Source: Pseudomonas sp. WS 5079 (GTDB lineage Bacteria; Pseudomonadota; Gammaproteobacteria; Pseudomonadales; Pseudomonadaceae). Taken from it: a DNA stretch of 64,000 nucleotides. Every line of letters begins with the position of its first letter. The first letter of the stretch is position 1. This document shows, piece by piece, positions 1 to 8,792 of this stretch. The stretch is from positions 854,506-918,505 of the forward strand of contig NZ_JAAQWN010000002.1 of assembly GCF_012985465.1 (NCBI RefSeq), read 5' to 3'. The position numbers and the translations under genes were made by a program. The notes below the pieces were generated by a model. The model did not search any database. It was not told where the DNA came from and saw only the letters and a list, made by a program, of their open reading frames with translations.

Positions 1-12
1 GCCACAAGCGCA

Positions 13-432
13 TCAACCGAGCTGACGCGGGATGCGATAGAGGTAGAACAGCACCAGGGTCGACAAGGCCAGGAGAAACAGCGGCACTGCCTCCAGGCCG
101 ACGAACACGGCCAGCGCACCGATCCAGGCCGGGAACGCCGCGACCAGCAGCGCCGTGCGTCGACGAGCCGCGAGGGTGATCCAGGCGGCGGGCTCTTCAG
201 GTGTATCCAGGGCCTTGGAGGTGGCAATCAGCGCATGTTTATAGCCATGGAAGTAACGCAGGCTGGCAAACATCGAGGCAACGCCGGCGATAAAGAACGG
301 CATCGCCAACACTGGCAACAGCGGCTCGCCCTGACCAAACACCAGGTTGATCACGAACAACGGCAGCAACGCCAGCGCCAGGTACTGCCACCAACTGAAG
401 GACAGCCGCCGCTTGACCTGGCCGCGCGTCAC
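13..432 (-). CDS. small integral membrane protein (PA4046-like)
   Basis: 139-residue protein with four hydrophobic stretches (about residues 15-33, 38-58, 92-110 and 114-132), so it is probably a polytopic inner-membrane protein. I recognise no catalytic motif. The start codon overlaps the stop of ribA by 4 bases, which suggests translational coupling to ribA. In P. aeruginosa a gene of this kind (PA4046) also follows ribA. The function is unknown, and a link to flavin metabolism would rest only on position. Confidence 0.75.
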   Translation of the reverse strand: MTRGQVKRRLSFSWWQYLALALLPLFVINLVFGQGEPLLPVLAMPFFIAGVASMFASLRYFHGYKHALIATSKALDTPEEPAAWITLAARRRTALLVAAFPAWIGALAVFVGLEAVPLFLLALSTLVLFYLYRIPRQLG

Positions 433-1046
433 GCCCGGTCGACCTCGCCCTGATGCTCGTTGCCCATCATATGGTCGAGCTTGCTGGCTTTGGTCGCCAG
501 GTAGAGTTTGTTGTGCGGGTTATGCCCGGTGTGCAGCGGCACGCGCTCGGCAACGGTGATGCCCATCTCGGTCAAGGCGTTGACCTTGCGCGGGTTGTTG
601 GTCATCAGGCGCAGGGACTGGATGCCCAGGTGTTCGAGCATCGGCAGGCAGATGCCGTAGTCGCGCTGATCGGCGGCAAAGCCCAGGCGCTCATTGGCTT
701 CTACGGTGTCGGCGCCGCCGTCTTGCAGTTCGTAGGCGCGGATCTTGTTCAGCAAACCAATGCCCCGGCCTTCCTGACGCAGATACAGCAGCACGCCACG
801 GCCTTCACGGGCGATGGCTTGCAAGGCGGCTTCCAGTTGCGAACCGCAGTCGCAGCGCTGGCTGAACAGTGCGTCACCGGTCAGGCACTCGGAGTGCACG
901 CGGCCCAGGACCGGGGCGCCATCGGCCACATCGCCCAGGCTGAGCACGACATGCTCGCGCCCGGAGGCTTTTTCAAGAAAGCCATGCATGGTAAACGTGG
1001 CAAAAGGGGTAGGCAGCTTGGAAGCAGCGACGAAAACGACGGGCAC
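429..1046 (-). CDS. ribA: GTP cyclohydrolase II
   Basis: Cytosolic enzyme that opens GTP to 2,5-diamino-6-ribosylamino-4(3H)-pyrimidinone 5'-phosphate plus formate and pyrophosphate, the first committed step of riboflavin synthesis. At 205 residues it has the normal length. The zinc ligands are all present as C54, C65 and C67 in the [18 protein letters not shown] segment, and the RQEGRGIGL substrate loop lies at 90-98. The start is GTG, preceded by AGGAG with 6 bases of spacing. It stands apart from the rib operon upstream but supplies the activity that the neighbouring RibBX protein appears to have lost. Confidence 0.97.
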   Translation of the reverse strand: MPVVFVAASKLPTPFATFTMHGFLEKASGREHVVLSLGDVADGAPVLGRVHSECLTGDALFSQRCDCGSQLEAALQAIAREGRGVLLYLRQEGRGIGLLNKIRAYELQDGGADTVEANERLGFAADQRDYGICLPMLEHLGIQSLRLMTNNPRKVNALTEMGITVAERVPLHTGHNPHNKLYLATKASKLDHMMGNEHQGEVDRA

Positions 1047-1175
1047 CGTGTGCTCCTGATTTCAGATTTCACAGAGGCAGGCATTGTAACAGCACGTTCC
1101 TACAGACGCTTAAGCTGAATTATCGCTGATAAAGATCAATCGGTTCGATTGGCCTTTGCCTTGGTTCTATGGGCG

Positions 1176-1904
1176 TCAAAACGGATACGGCTGATTCCAG
1201 CGCTGGAAAATCGGTTTCAACTCGCCACTTTTCACCAGCGCCTCCATGCGCCGGTCAAACAACGCCATCAGCGCCCGCCCCCGCTCATTGTCGGTAAACC
1301 CCAGGAACAACGGCAGTTCGGCAATGTGCGTGAGCTTGAACGCGGACGGGTCGTCGGCTTGGCCCAGGATGTATTTCAATTCGGCCAGGGCATCGATGTA
1401 GAAGTCGGCCCGCCCGTGCTGGAGCATCGGCAAAATCCCGCCACGACGCTCGATCTGGTTGAAACGATGAATATTGGGCAGGTACTCCTCGTACTTGTAG
1501 CCGCGCACCCAGGCCAGGCGGTAAGTACCCAGGGTCACCAGGGTCGGTACGGGGCTGCCCGCCAGGCCCAGGGCGTAGATGTGGTCGGCGTCATAGTTCC
1601 AGCGGGCGTACAGCACGCCTTCGGTTTCATCATGATAGGAGCCGACCCAGGCATCCACTTCGCCCCGCCGTGCCAGGCCGACTGAGCGGGTGTAGGGCAC
1701 GCTGCGAATCTTGACCTTGACCCCGGCCGGCTCGAAGATTTCCCGCAACACATCCCAGGCCAGGCCGCTGCCGTCAGCGTTGGTGTAGTCATTCCAGGTT
1801 TCACTGGCCAGACGGATCTGGCTGGGCACTTCAGAGCTGTCATCGGCCCACACGCCAGGCGCGACAACACACAGCAGGATCAGCAACCAGCGACGTAGCC
1901 CCAT
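1176..1904 (-). CDS. periplasmic substrate-binding protein, SBP_bac_3-like
   Basis: 242-residue protein with a Sec signal peptide (about residues 1-20, cleavage after VWA). The rest resembles family 3 solute-binding proteins of polar amino-acid ABC transporters, with an N-terminal RLASETWNDY strand and a later QIERRGGILPMLQHGRADFY segment. No permease or ATPase gene is nearby, so it is an orphan binding protein. It may serve a distant transporter or act as a sensor. It lies between thiL and ribA, where P. aeruginosa carries pgpA as well. The ligand cannot be told from sequence. Confidence 0.8.
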   Translation of the reverse strand: MGLRRWLLILLCVVAPGVWADDSSEVPSQIRLASETWNDYTNADGSGLAWDVLREIFEPAGVKVKIRSVPYTRSVGLARRGEVDAWVGSYHDETEGVLYARWNYDADHIYALGLAGSPVPTLVTLGTYRLAWVRGYKYEEYLPNIHRFNQIERRGGILPMLQHGRADFYIDALAELKYILGQADDPSAFKLTHIAELPLFLGFTDNERGRALMALFDRRMEALVKSGELKPIFQRWNQPYPF

Positions 1905-1970
1905 GATGACGTCCTCCTGGGAAAAGCGATCTGTTCTACAACGCTGTAAAGGGTAGCGCAGCCCGCCGTG

Positions 1971-2936
1971 TCACGGCGCCTGGCGAAAATGCTGATAGCC
2001 GCGCACGGCCGGGGTGATGTCGTGGCCGCGGGCATCCAGCAGCCTGACCCCCGCCCCCGCTTCCACACGCCCGACAACCTGCACCGGCCAACCGTCGGCC
2101 AGCAACGGCGCCAGCTCAGCGGGCGGCAGGGTGAACGCGAGGACATAATCGTCGCCACCGCTCAAGGCGGCAGCCCGCGCACCGTCATCGCCGAGAAAGG
2201 CCAGCAGCGCCGCCGACAGCGGCAGCCGTTGCCGCTCGATCACCAGGCTTACGCCTGACGCCTTGGCGATATGCCCGCAATCGGCTAGAAGGCCGTCGGA
2301 AATATCCAACGCAGACGTCGCCTTGCCACGCAACGCTATGCCCAGGGCCAACTGCGGTTGCGGCGACCAGTAATGGCCCAGCAACGGTTCGGCGACATCC
2401 GCCGCGGCACTACGCTGGCCCAACACCAACGGCAAGGCTGCGGCGGCATTGCCCAGGTCACCGCCGACACACAGCAGGTCGCCCGGCTGCGCGCCACTGC
2501 GGGTCAACGCCAGGCCCGCCGGGACACGGCCAAACACGGTGACGGTCAGGCTCAGCGGCCCACGAGTGGTATCGCCGCCCACCAGGCCCACGCCGCAGCG
2601 CTGGGCCATGGCGTTCAAACCCTGGGCATAGCGCTGCAACCAATCGGCCGCGACCGTCGGTAGGGTGAGTGCAAGGGTAAAGGCCAGGGGATTGGCGCCC
2701 ATGGCCGCCAGATCGCTGACTGCCACCGCCAGCGAGCGCTGGCCGAGCAGGAACGGATCGCAGGGGTCGGCAAAGTGCACGCCGGCCACCAGGGTATCGG
2801 TGGAAATTGCCAGCTGTTCCCCGGGGGGAACCGCCAGCAAGGCGCAGTCGTCGCCGATCCCCAGGGCAATGCCCTCGCCGCCTTGCGCACAGGGCGCGGC
2901 GGCGAAGTAGGTGCGGATCAGCTCGAACTCGCCCAT
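1971..2936 (-). CDS. thiL: thiamine-monophosphate kinase
   Basis: Phosphorylates thiamine monophosphate to thiamine pyrophosphate with ATP, the last step of cofactor synthesis. The 321-residue protein begins GEFELIRTYF, typical of ThiL. It has the N-terminal GIGDDCA and STDTLVAGVHF motifs of the AIR-synthase-like ATP-binding fold, the AVSDLAAMGANP metal-binding segment, and LDISDGL with SGGDDYVLAF further on. It lies 18 bases after nusB, so it is probably the distal gene of the rib-nusB operon. The ribosome-binding site is weak (CTCCCTG upstream of ATG), so expression may depend on coupling. Confidence 0.96.
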   Translation of the reverse strand: MGEFELIRTYFAAAPCAQGGEGIALGIGDDCALLAVPPGEQLAISTDTLVAGVHFADPCDPFLLGQRSLAVAVSDLAAMGANPLAFTLALTLPTVAADWLQRYAQGLNAMAQRCGVGLVGGDTTRGPLSLTVTVFGRVPAGLALTRSGAQPGDLLCVGGDLGNAAAALPLVLGQRSAAADVAEPLLGHYWSPQPQLALGIALRGKATSALDISDGLLADCGHIAKASGVSLVIERQRLPLSAALLAFLGDDGARAAALSGGDDYVLAFTLPPAELAPLLADGWPVQVVGRVEAGAGVRLLDARGHDITPAVRGYQHFRQAP

Positions 2937-2954
2937 CAGGGAGCCAAGCGCAGG

Positions 2955-3455
2955 TTAGCGCTTGTACGCCTTCACTTCGGCTTCACGCAGGCGCGGGGCC
3001 AGCTTGTCGAGCACGCCGTTGACGAACTTGTGACCGTCGGTCGAACCGTAGACTTTCGCCAATTCGATACCTTCGTTGATCACTACGCGGTAAGGCACGT
3101 CAACGCGCTTGAGCAGCTCCCAGGTGGACAGGCGCATCACGCACAGTTCAACCGGGTCCAGCTCTTCGAGGGTCAGGTCCAGGCAGGGTGCCAGGGCTGT
3201 GTCGATCTCGCTCAGATTGGCATGCACACCGTGCAGGATGTCGTGGAAGTACGGCAGGTCGGCGAAGGTAAAATCGTTGTCGACGCGAAACTGCGCTTCG
3301 ATTTCGTTCAGCGAAGTACCCGCCATCTGACGCTGATACAGCGCCTGGGTCGCCAACTGACGGGCAGCCCGGCGCTTTTCGTTCTTCGATGGTTTGCCGG
3401 CGTCCGCAGGACGTGGCTCGCGCGGGTTGAAACGATCGCTCTCGTCGGAAATCAC
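2955..3455 (-). CDS. nusB: transcription antitermination factor NusB
   Basis: Binds NusE (S10) and boxA RNA to form the antitermination complex on rRNA operons. At 166 residues it is about 25 longer than the E. coli protein, because of a charged N-terminal tail ([20 protein letters not shown]) before the conserved [16 protein letters not shown] helix. The start is GTG and overlaps the ribH stop as GTGA, so the two are coupled. Placement of nusB inside a riboflavin operon is usual in gammaproteobacteria. Confidence 0.96.
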   Translation of the reverse strand: MISDESDRFNPREPRPADAGKPSKNEKRRAARQLATQALYQRQMAGTSLNEIEAQFRVDNDFTFADLPYFHDILHGVHANLSEIDTALAPCLDLTLEELDPVELCVMRLSTWELLKRVDVPYRVVINEGIELAKVYGSTDGHKFVNGVLDKLAPRLREAEVKAYKR

Positions 3456-3928
3456 TTGGCCTCCAACTGCGACAGCAGGCTGACCATTTCCAGCGCGGAC
3501 AGGGCAGCTTCAGCGCCTTTGTTACCGGCCTTGGTGCCGGAACGCTCGATGGCTTGCTCGATGGAATCCACGGTCAGGACGCCGAAGGCCACTGGCACGC
3601 CGAACTCCATGGACACCTGGGCCAGGCCCTTGGTGCACTCGCCAGCCACGTATTCGAAATGCGGGGTGCCGCCACGAATGACCGCGCCCAGGGCGATGAT
3701 TGCTGCGTATTCGCCTTGTTGCGCGACTTTCTGCGCAACCAGTGGAATTTCGAAGGCGCCAGGGGCACGGATAATCGTGATATCGCTTTCGCTCACACCG
3801 TGGCGAACCAGGGCGTCCACGGCACCGCTTACCAGGCTTTCAACCACGAAGCTGTTGAAGCGGCCAACCACCAGGGCGTAGCGGCCTTTGGGGGCGATGA
3901 AGGTACCTTCGATGGTCTTCAGGGTCAT
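3452..3928 (-). CDS. ribH: 6,7-dimethyl-8-ribityllumazine synthase
   Basis: Condenses 5-amino-6-ribitylaminouracil with 3,4-dihydroxy-2-butanone 4-phosphate to lumazine, the penultimate step of riboflavin synthesis. The enzyme usually assembles into pentamers or a 60-subunit shell. The 158-residue sequence shows the GRFNSFV and PGAFEIPL substrate segments and the catalytic histidine in [12 protein letters not shown] (H90). Its substrate partners are made by RibD and RibBX, encoded directly upstream. A 90-base gap separates it from ribBX and it overlaps nusB by 4 bases. Confidence 0.97.
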   Translation of the reverse strand: MTLKTIEGTFIAPKGRYALVVGRFNSFVVESLVSGAVDALVRHGVSESDITIIRAPGAFEIPLVAQKVAQQGEYAAIIALGAVIRGGTPHFEYVAGECTKGLAQVSMEFGVPVAFGVLTVDSIEQAIERSGTKAGNKGAEAALSALEMVSLLSQLEAK

Positions 3929-4018
3929 TCGACAAATCTCTTAAAGAGCCGGGACGCGTATCTGACGCGCCCCTTAGTGATATTTGAACCGCGAACAAGG
4001 TGCGACAATCGCCGGCCT

Positions 4019-5110
4019 TTATTCGGAGGGCACGTATTCTACTACTTCCAGGTCGAAACCGGATATCGCATTAAATTTCATTGGCGCACTCATCAAGCGC
4101 ATTTTGCGCACGCCCAGGTCACGCAGGATCTGCGAACCGGCGCCGACGATGCTGTAGGTGGTCGGTTTTTTCACCGGCACCTGGTCAGCGCTTTCGCGGA
4201 TATGGGCCAGCAGCACGTCGCCATCCACCGGGTTACCCAACAGCAGCACGACCCCGCTGCCCGCCTCGGAAACCGCAGCCATGGCGGCTCGCAGGCTCCA
4301 ACGGCCCGGCTGCTTGACCATCAACAGGTCGCGCAGCGGGTCCATGTTGTGCACGCGCACCAGGGTCGGCTCTTCGGCGCAGATGTTGCCCAGGGTCAGC
4401 GCCATGTGCACGTCGCCTTCCACCGAATCACGGTAGGTCACCAGGTTGAAATGCCCCAGTTCGCTGTCCAGCGGCTGCTCGGCAATCCGCTGAACGGTAC
4501 GTTCGTGGATCATCCGGTAGTGAATCAGGTCGGCGATGGTGCCGATCTTGATGTTGTGCTCGGCGGCAAAGGCTTCCAGCTCCGGGCGACGGGCCATGGT
4601 GCCGTCGTCATTCATCACTTCGCAGATCACCCCGCTCGGCTCGAAACCGGCCATGCGCGCCAGGTCGCAGGCAGCTTCGGTATGGCCGGCACGGGCCAGG
4701 GTGCCACCGGGCTGGGCCATCAGCGGGAAGATGTGGCCAGGGCTGACAATGTCTTCGGCCTTGGCGTCTTTGGCAGCCGCGGCTTGCACGGTGCGGGCGC
4801 GGTCAGCGGCAGAGATGCCGGTGGTCACGCCGGTGGTCGCTTCAATCGAGACGGTGAACTTAGTGCCAAACCCAGAACCATTGCGCGGTGCCATCAGCGG
4901 CAGCTTGAGCAGTTCGCAGCGCTCGCGGCTCATGGGCATGCAGATCAGGCCACGGGCGTGCTTGGCCATGAAGTTGATGTGTTCAGGCTGGCACAACTCG
5001 GCGGCCATGATCAGGTCGCCTTCGTTCTCGCGGTCTTCGTCATCCATCAGGATGACCATCTTGCCTTGGCGGATATCTTCAACCAGTTCTTCGATGCTAT
5101 TGAGCGCCAC
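4019..5110 (-). CDS. ribB: RibBX: DHBP synthase with degenerate GTP cyclohydrolase II domain
   Basis: Residues 1 to about 205 form a full 3,4-dihydroxy-2-butanone 4-phosphate synthase, with DDEDRENEGD (23-32), HARGLICMP, GHTEAACDL and CEVMNDDGTMA. Residues 215-363 align with GTP cyclohydrolase II, but the zinc site is gone: where RibA has [18 protein letters not shown], this protein has HNMDPLRDLLMVKQPGRW (254-271). The RQEGRGIGL loop is also missing. The C-terminal domain is therefore probably not a cyclohydrolase, which fits the separate ribA gene. Start is GTG behind AAGGGGG. Often annotated ribBA; RibBX describes it better. Confidence 0.93.
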   Translation of the reverse strand: MALNSIEELVEDIRQGKMVILMDDEDRENEGDLIMAAELCQPEHINFMAKHARGLICMPMSRERCELLKLPLMAPRNGSGFGTKFTVSIEATTGVTTGISAADRARTVQAAAAKDAKAEDIVSPGHIFPLMAQPGGTLARAGHTEAACDLARMAGFEPSGVICEVMNDDGTMARRPELEAFAAEHNIKIGTIADLIHYRMIHERTVQRIAEQPLDSELGHFNLVTYRDSVEGDVHMALTLGNICAEEPTLVRVHNMDPLRDLLMVKQPGRWSLRAAMAAVSEAGSGVVLLLGNPVDGDVLLAHIRESADQVPVKKPTTYSIVGAGSQILRDLGVRKMRLMSAPMKFNAISGFDLEVVEYVPSE

Positions 5111-5125
5111 GCGGCACCCCCTTGG

Positions 5126-5788
5126 TCAGGATTTCAGGTAGCCGTTAGCGGCCAGAAAACTTTCGGTGATGTTCCCAGTGGTTGGCTCTGCGGCCTTATC
5201 GCCAAGCAGAAGGCGCTCCAGGTAACGGGCAAGCAAGTCGACTTCCAGGTTCACCCGGCGACCTGGCTGGTAAGACGCCATGATGGTTTCGCTGAGGGTG
5301 TGGGGAATGATGGTCAGTTCGAATTCGGCGCCATTCACGGCGTTTACGGTCAGGCTGGTGCCGTCGACGGTGATCGAGCCTTTGTGGGCGATGTACTTAG
5401 CCAATTCTTTCGGCGCACGGATGCGAAATTCCACGGCCCGCGCGTTTTCGCTGCGTGCCACTACTTCGCCGACGCCGTCGACATGGCCGCTGACCAGGTG
5501 GCCGCCCAGGCGGGTGGTCGGGGTCAGGGCTTTTTCCAGGTTGACCGGGCTGCCGGCCTTGAGGTCATTCATCGCGGTGCAGTCCAGGGTTTCCCGGCTG
5601 ACGTCGGCGGCAAAGCCATTGCCCGGCAGTTCGATGACGGTCAGGCACACGCCGCTGACGGCGATGCTGTCGCCCAGCTTGACGTCGGCAAGGTCCAGCT
5701 TGCCGGTTTCAACCAGCAGGCGCACGTCGCCGCCTTTGGGGGTCATGGCGCGGATGCTGCCGATGGATTCGATAATGCCGGTGAACAT
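5126..5788 (-). CDS. ribE: riboflavin synthase, alpha subunit
   Basis: Dismutates two lumazine molecules to riboflavin and 5-amino-6-ribitylaminouracil. The 220-residue protein starts with the family hallmark MFTGIIESIG and contains two tandem lumazine-binding barrels. The first has SIAVSGVCLTV and the second SITVDGTSLTVN, and GHLVSGHVDGVG lies between them. The ATG follows AGGAGAAGG at good spacing. It sits 15 bases upstream of ribBX and 47 after ribD, within one operon. It is called ribC in P. aeruginosa naming. Confidence 0.96.
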   Translation of the reverse strand: MFTGIIESIGSIRAMTPKGGDVRLLVETGKLDLADVKLGDSIAVSGVCLTVIELPGNGFAADVSRETLDCTAMNDLKAGSPVNLEKALTPTTRLGGHLVSGHVDGVGEVVARSENARAVEFRIRAPKELAKYIAHKGSITVDGTSLTVNAVNGAEFELTIIPHTLSETIMASYQPGRRVNLEVDLLARYLERLLLGDKAAEPTTGNITESFLAANGYLKS

Positions 5789-5835
5789 GGCCTTCTCCTG
5801 GAAAACGGTACGGGCGCCTGGGCGCCCGGTAGGAA

Positions 5836-6972
5836 TTATACGCTCGCTGCTGGCACAGGTATGGCAGTGACTCGCCAGTCGTCGCCTACAGCGCGCATTT
5901 CAGTGATCTTGAGTTGGGGGGCGTCGGCCAGTTTCTCAAGCGGCCAGTCCAGCAAAGGCCGGGCGGCGGAGCCCAGGAACTTGCCAGCGATGAAAATCAC
6001 ATACTCGTCCACCAGGCCCTGCTGGGCAAACGCGCCCGCCAGGCTTGGGCCGGCTTCCACCAGCACCTCGTTGACGCCACGGGCCGCCAGCGCCACCAGC
6101 GCCGAGCGCAGGTCGACCTGGCCGTCGACACCCGGCACCACCAGGCATTCCGGGCCACGGGGGAACTGGTTCTCCGGGGTCACGCAGGTGATGACCAGGG
6201 CCGGCCCGGCCTTGAAGAACGGCGCATTGAGCGGCACCCGCAGGCGACCGTCGATCAGCACGCGCAGCGGTGGACGCGACATGGCCAGGGCCGTGGTTTC
6301 GGCATCCAGGCCCAGTTCGGCGGCACGCACGGTCAGGCGCGCACCATCGGCCAGCACGGTATCGGCACCGGTCAGCACCACACTGGCCTGGGCACGCAGG
6401 CGCTGCACGGCGGCGCGGGCGGCGGGGCCGGTGATCCATTGGCTCTCGCCACTGGCCATCGCGGTGCGGCCGTCCAGGCTCATCGCCAGCTTGACCCGCA
6501 CAAACGGCAGGCCATGCTCCATGCGTTTGAGGAACCCTGGGTTCAGGGCACGCGCCTGGCTTTCCAGCACGCCGCTGAGCACCTCGATACCGGCCTGGGC
6601 CAGGCGCTGCATGCCACGCCCGGCCACTTCCGGGTTCGGGTCCTGCATACCCGCGACCACCCGTGCCACGCCAGCGCTCACCAGCGCATCGGCGCAGGGC
6701 GGCGTATGACCATAATGGCTGCACGGTTCAAGCGTCACGTACACCGTGGCACCGCGGGCTTTGTCGCCAGCGGCGCGCAAGGCGTTGGGCTCGGCATGGG
6801 GCTCGCCGGTGCGCTCGTGCCAGCCTTCGCCGACAATCTGCCCATCGCGCACAATCACGCAGCCGACCCGAGGGTTGGGATGGGTGGTGTACAGGCCCTT
6901 GCGCGCCAATTCGAGGGCGCGGGCCATGTAATGGGCGTCGAGCACAGCCTGTTCTACAGAAGGAGGGTTCAT
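5836..6972 (-). CDS. ribD: bifunctional pyrimidine deaminase/reductase RibD
   Basis: Catalyses two consecutive steps of riboflavin synthesis: deamination of the pyrimidine ring, then NADPH-dependent reduction of the ribosyl side chain. The N-terminal zinc deaminase domain shows HAE at 59-61 and the [11 protein letters not shown] pair with cysteines 84 and 93. The C-terminal reductase domain (about 148-378) contains [13 protein letters not shown] and a [11 protein letters not shown] motif. The length of 378 residues is normal. Its start overlaps the nrdR stop as ATGA. Confidence 0.96.
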   Translation of the reverse strand: MNPPSVEQAVLDAHYMARALELARKGLYTTHPNPRVGCVIVRDGQIVGEGWHERTGEPHAEPNALRAAGDKARGATVYVTLEPCSHYGHTPPCADALVSAGVARVVAGMQDPNPEVAGRGMQRLAQAGIEVLSGVLESQARALNPGFLKRMEHGLPFVRVKLAMSLDGRTAMASGESQWITGPAARAAVQRLRAQASVVLTGADTVLADGARLTVRAAELGLDAETTALAMSRPPLRVLIDGRLRVPLNAPFFKAGPALVITCVTPENQFPRGPECLVVPGVDGQVDLRSALVALAARGVNEVLVEAGPSLAGAFAQQGLVDEYVIFIAGKFLGSAARPLLDWPLEKLADAPQLKITEMRAVGDDWRVTAIPVPAASV

Positions 6973-7433
6973 TCTTTGACCGGCTCACGGGCCAGGCGGT
7001 CGATCTCTTCGCGGAACTCGTTGAGGTCCTGGAAGCGTCGATACACCGAGGCGAAACGAATGTAGGCAACTTCGTCGAGCTTTTGCAGCTCGCCCATCAC
7101 CAGTTCTCCCACCACCAGGCTCTTGACCTCGCGCTCGCCAGTCGCGCGCAGCTTGTGCTTGATATGCGCCAGCGCCGCCTCCAGCCGCTCGACACTCACC
7201 GGGCGTTTTTCCAGGGCGCGCTGCATACCGGCGCGCAATTTGTCTTCGTCAAAGGGCTGGCGGCTGCCGTCGGACTTGATCAGGCGTGGCAGTACCAGTT
7301 CGGCGGTTTCGAAGGTGGTGAAACGTTCACCGCAGGCCAGGCATTCGCGCCGGCGACGTACTTGATCGCCCTCGGCGACCAGACGCGAGTCAATGACCTT
7401 GGTGTCGTTGGCACCGCAGAAGGGACAGTGCAT
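6969..7433 (-). CDS. nrdR: transcriptional repressor NrdR
   Basis: Zinc-ribbon/ATP-cone repressor of ribonucleotide reductase genes; it senses dATP/ATP and binds NrdR boxes. The start was set at base 7433 so that the protein opens [11 protein letters not shown] longer frame to 7490 only adds a non-conserved tail. The zinc ribbon cysteines are C3, C6, C31 and C34, and the ATP-cone follows with [19 protein letters not shown]. At 154 residues it has the standard length. It heads the riboflavin operon, an arrangement shared by many gammaproteobacteria. Confidence 0.96.
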   Translation of the reverse strand: MHCPFCGANDTKVIDSRLVAEGDQVRRRRECLACGERFTTFETAELVLPRLIKSDGSRQPFDEDKLRAGMQRALEKRPVSVERLEAALAHIKHKLRATGEREVKSLVVGELVMGELQKLDEVAYIRFASVYRRFQDLNEFREEIDRLAREPVKE

Positions 7434-7572
7434 GGTGGCAGGCAACAAAAAAAGGGAGGGCCATGGTAGCGCATCCCCGTGGCAAGACAAGCCATAGCCT
7501 TTACGGTATATAGGCTGACTATTATGTTTCTTATGTTTAGTTCACGGATTTTTGCCCTTTTTGGAGCCGTAC

Positions 7573-8028
7573 ATGCCGTTACGACCGCTGGTTTTACTCA
7601 CAATGTTCAGTTTCCTGGTCGCGTGCAGCAGCGAAGCGCCAAAACCAGCGGCCCCGCAACCCACGCCGCAACAAGAGAAAAAAATCCCCGGCCAGGAACC
7701 GCTAGGGCCATTGCCGGCCTACCAGCGTGAAGTGAGCGGCACCCTCAACGGCGTACCGGCCGGCGCCGAAGTGGAACTGGCACTGCTGGTGATCGACGAC
7801 CGCAGCCGCCCGCAACAACTGCTGGCCAGCAGCGTGCTGATCGGCAACAACAAACCGCTGGCCTTTCGCCTGCGCTTCAACCCGCAAGCGTTCCCCGCCG
7901 GTGCCCGCGTTGAGCTGCGAGGGCGTGCCAGCCAGTCCGGGCAGTTGATCCTGCACCTGCCGGCGGTGCGCATCCAACAGCCGATCACCCAGACCACCGG
8001 GCCGCTGCAACTCGTTCGCGCACCATGA
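7573..8028 (+). CDS. YbaY-family lipoprotein
   Basis: Predicted 151-residue outer-membrane lipoprotein. The start at 7573 has GGAG nine bases upstream and gives a signal peptide with lipobox LVAC, so the mature protein begins at C18. A Pro/Ala/Gln-rich linker follows, then a beta-rich domain (VSGTLNGVPAGAEVELALLV) like E. coli YbaY and the YscW pilotin family. No type III secretion genes are nearby, so a pilotin role should not be assumed. The ATGA overlap couples it to the downstream methyltransferase. Confidence 0.78.
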   Translation: MPLRPLVLLTMFSFLVACSSEAPKPAAPQPTPQQEKKIPGQEPLGPLPAYQREVSGTLNGVPAGAEVELALLVIDDRSRPQQLLASSVLIGNNKPLAFRLRFNPQAFPAGARVELRGRASQSGQLILHLPAVRIQQPITQTTGPLQLVRAP

Positions 8029-8681
8029 CGCCACCGCTGCACCTGCAACGGGCCTTGAGCGAACTGATCGGCGACGCGCAACTGGTGCCCTGCCCGTTAC
8101 CGGGCACCGACCTGTCGTTGTGGCTGCTGGACGCCGACAACATGGACCGCGCCTTCAGCCCCGAAGAAACTCGGCGCATCCTCCATGAGCCGCCCTACTG
8201 GAGCTTCTGCTGGGCCAGTGGCCTGGCACTGGCCCGCTACCTGGCCGCCAACCCCGAGTGGGTGGCGGGCAAGCGCGTCCTGGATTTTGGCGCCGGCTCC
8301 GGGGTGGCAGGGATTGCCGCCGTGAAAGCCGGCGCCCTGGAAGTGGTGGCTTGCGACCTCGACCCACTGGCACTGGGCGCCTGCCGTGCGAATGCGCAAC
8401 TCAATGGCGTAACGCTGGGTTATTCGGCGGATTTTTTTGCCGAAGCCGATCGTTTCGACCTGATCCTGGTGGCCGACGTGCTGTACGACCGGGCGAACCT
8501 GCCGCTGCTGGATCAATTCCTCACACGCGGACGGCAAGCATTGGTCGCCGATTCGCGGGTACGCGATTTCCAACATCCCGATTACCAACGGCTGGGGATC
8601 CTCGAGGCGCTGACGCTGCCGGACCTGGCGGAGCCTTGGGAGTTTCGTAAAGTGAGTCTGTACCATTCGCGCAGGTCTTGA
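8025..8681 (+). CDS. class I SAM-dependent methyltransferase
   Basis: 218-residue Rossmann-fold methyltransferase. Motif I (VLDFGAGSGVAGIAA) is at about 85-99, the acidic end of strand 2 is at ACDLDPLA, and a LILVADVLYDR segment follows motif II. This DxxYD-like pattern, together with YWSFCWASGLALARYL, resembles the protein-lysine methyltransferases of the METTL20/ETFB and Nnt1 group, so a protein substrate is likely but unknown. The start overlaps the lipoprotein stop by 4 bases. Confidence 0.82.
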   Translation: MTPPLHLQRALSELIGDAQLVPCPLPGTDLSLWLLDADNMDRAFSPEETRRILHEPPYWSFCWASGLALARYLAANPEWVAGKRVLDFGAGSGVAGIAAVKAGALEVVACDLDPLALGACRANAQLNGVTLGYSADFFAEADRFDLILVADVLYDRANLPLLDQFLTRGRQALVADSRVRDFQHPDYQRLGILEALTLPDLAEPWEFRKVSLYHSRRS

Positions 8682-8684
8682 GGC

Positions 8685-8709
8685 CATCGCCGGCAAGCCG
8701 GCGCCTACA
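8685..8709. repeat. single REP-like palindrome
   Basis: The segment CATCGCCGGCAAGCCGGCGC followed by CTACA has GCCGGC arms and the terminal CTACA found in Pseudomonas REP elements. It lies between the methyltransferase stop and the thioredoxin gene. It is one arm only; I see no inverted partner next to it. Confidence 0.65.
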
Positions 8710-8792
8710 AAGCCTGTTTGACCTGCCCACGCTTTCAGCCAACCCCACCAAGCCTTATAGTTGCCCCATTCCCGCTTTCTTCGAGATACCCC

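Noticed and set aside
3929..5835. FMN riboswitch in the riboflavin operon
   Set aside because: The gaps around ribH, ribBX, ribE and ribD are 15-90 bases, too short for the element, and its conserved segments are not visible.
7434..7490. N-terminal extension of NrdR
   Set aside because: NrdR proteins begin MxCPFC; the added 19 residues are not conserved and overlap a likely promoter region.
7573..8028. Type III secretion pilotin
   Set aside because: The fold resembles YscW, but there are no secretion genes nearby and YbaY-type lipoproteins are widespread, so only the family is stated.
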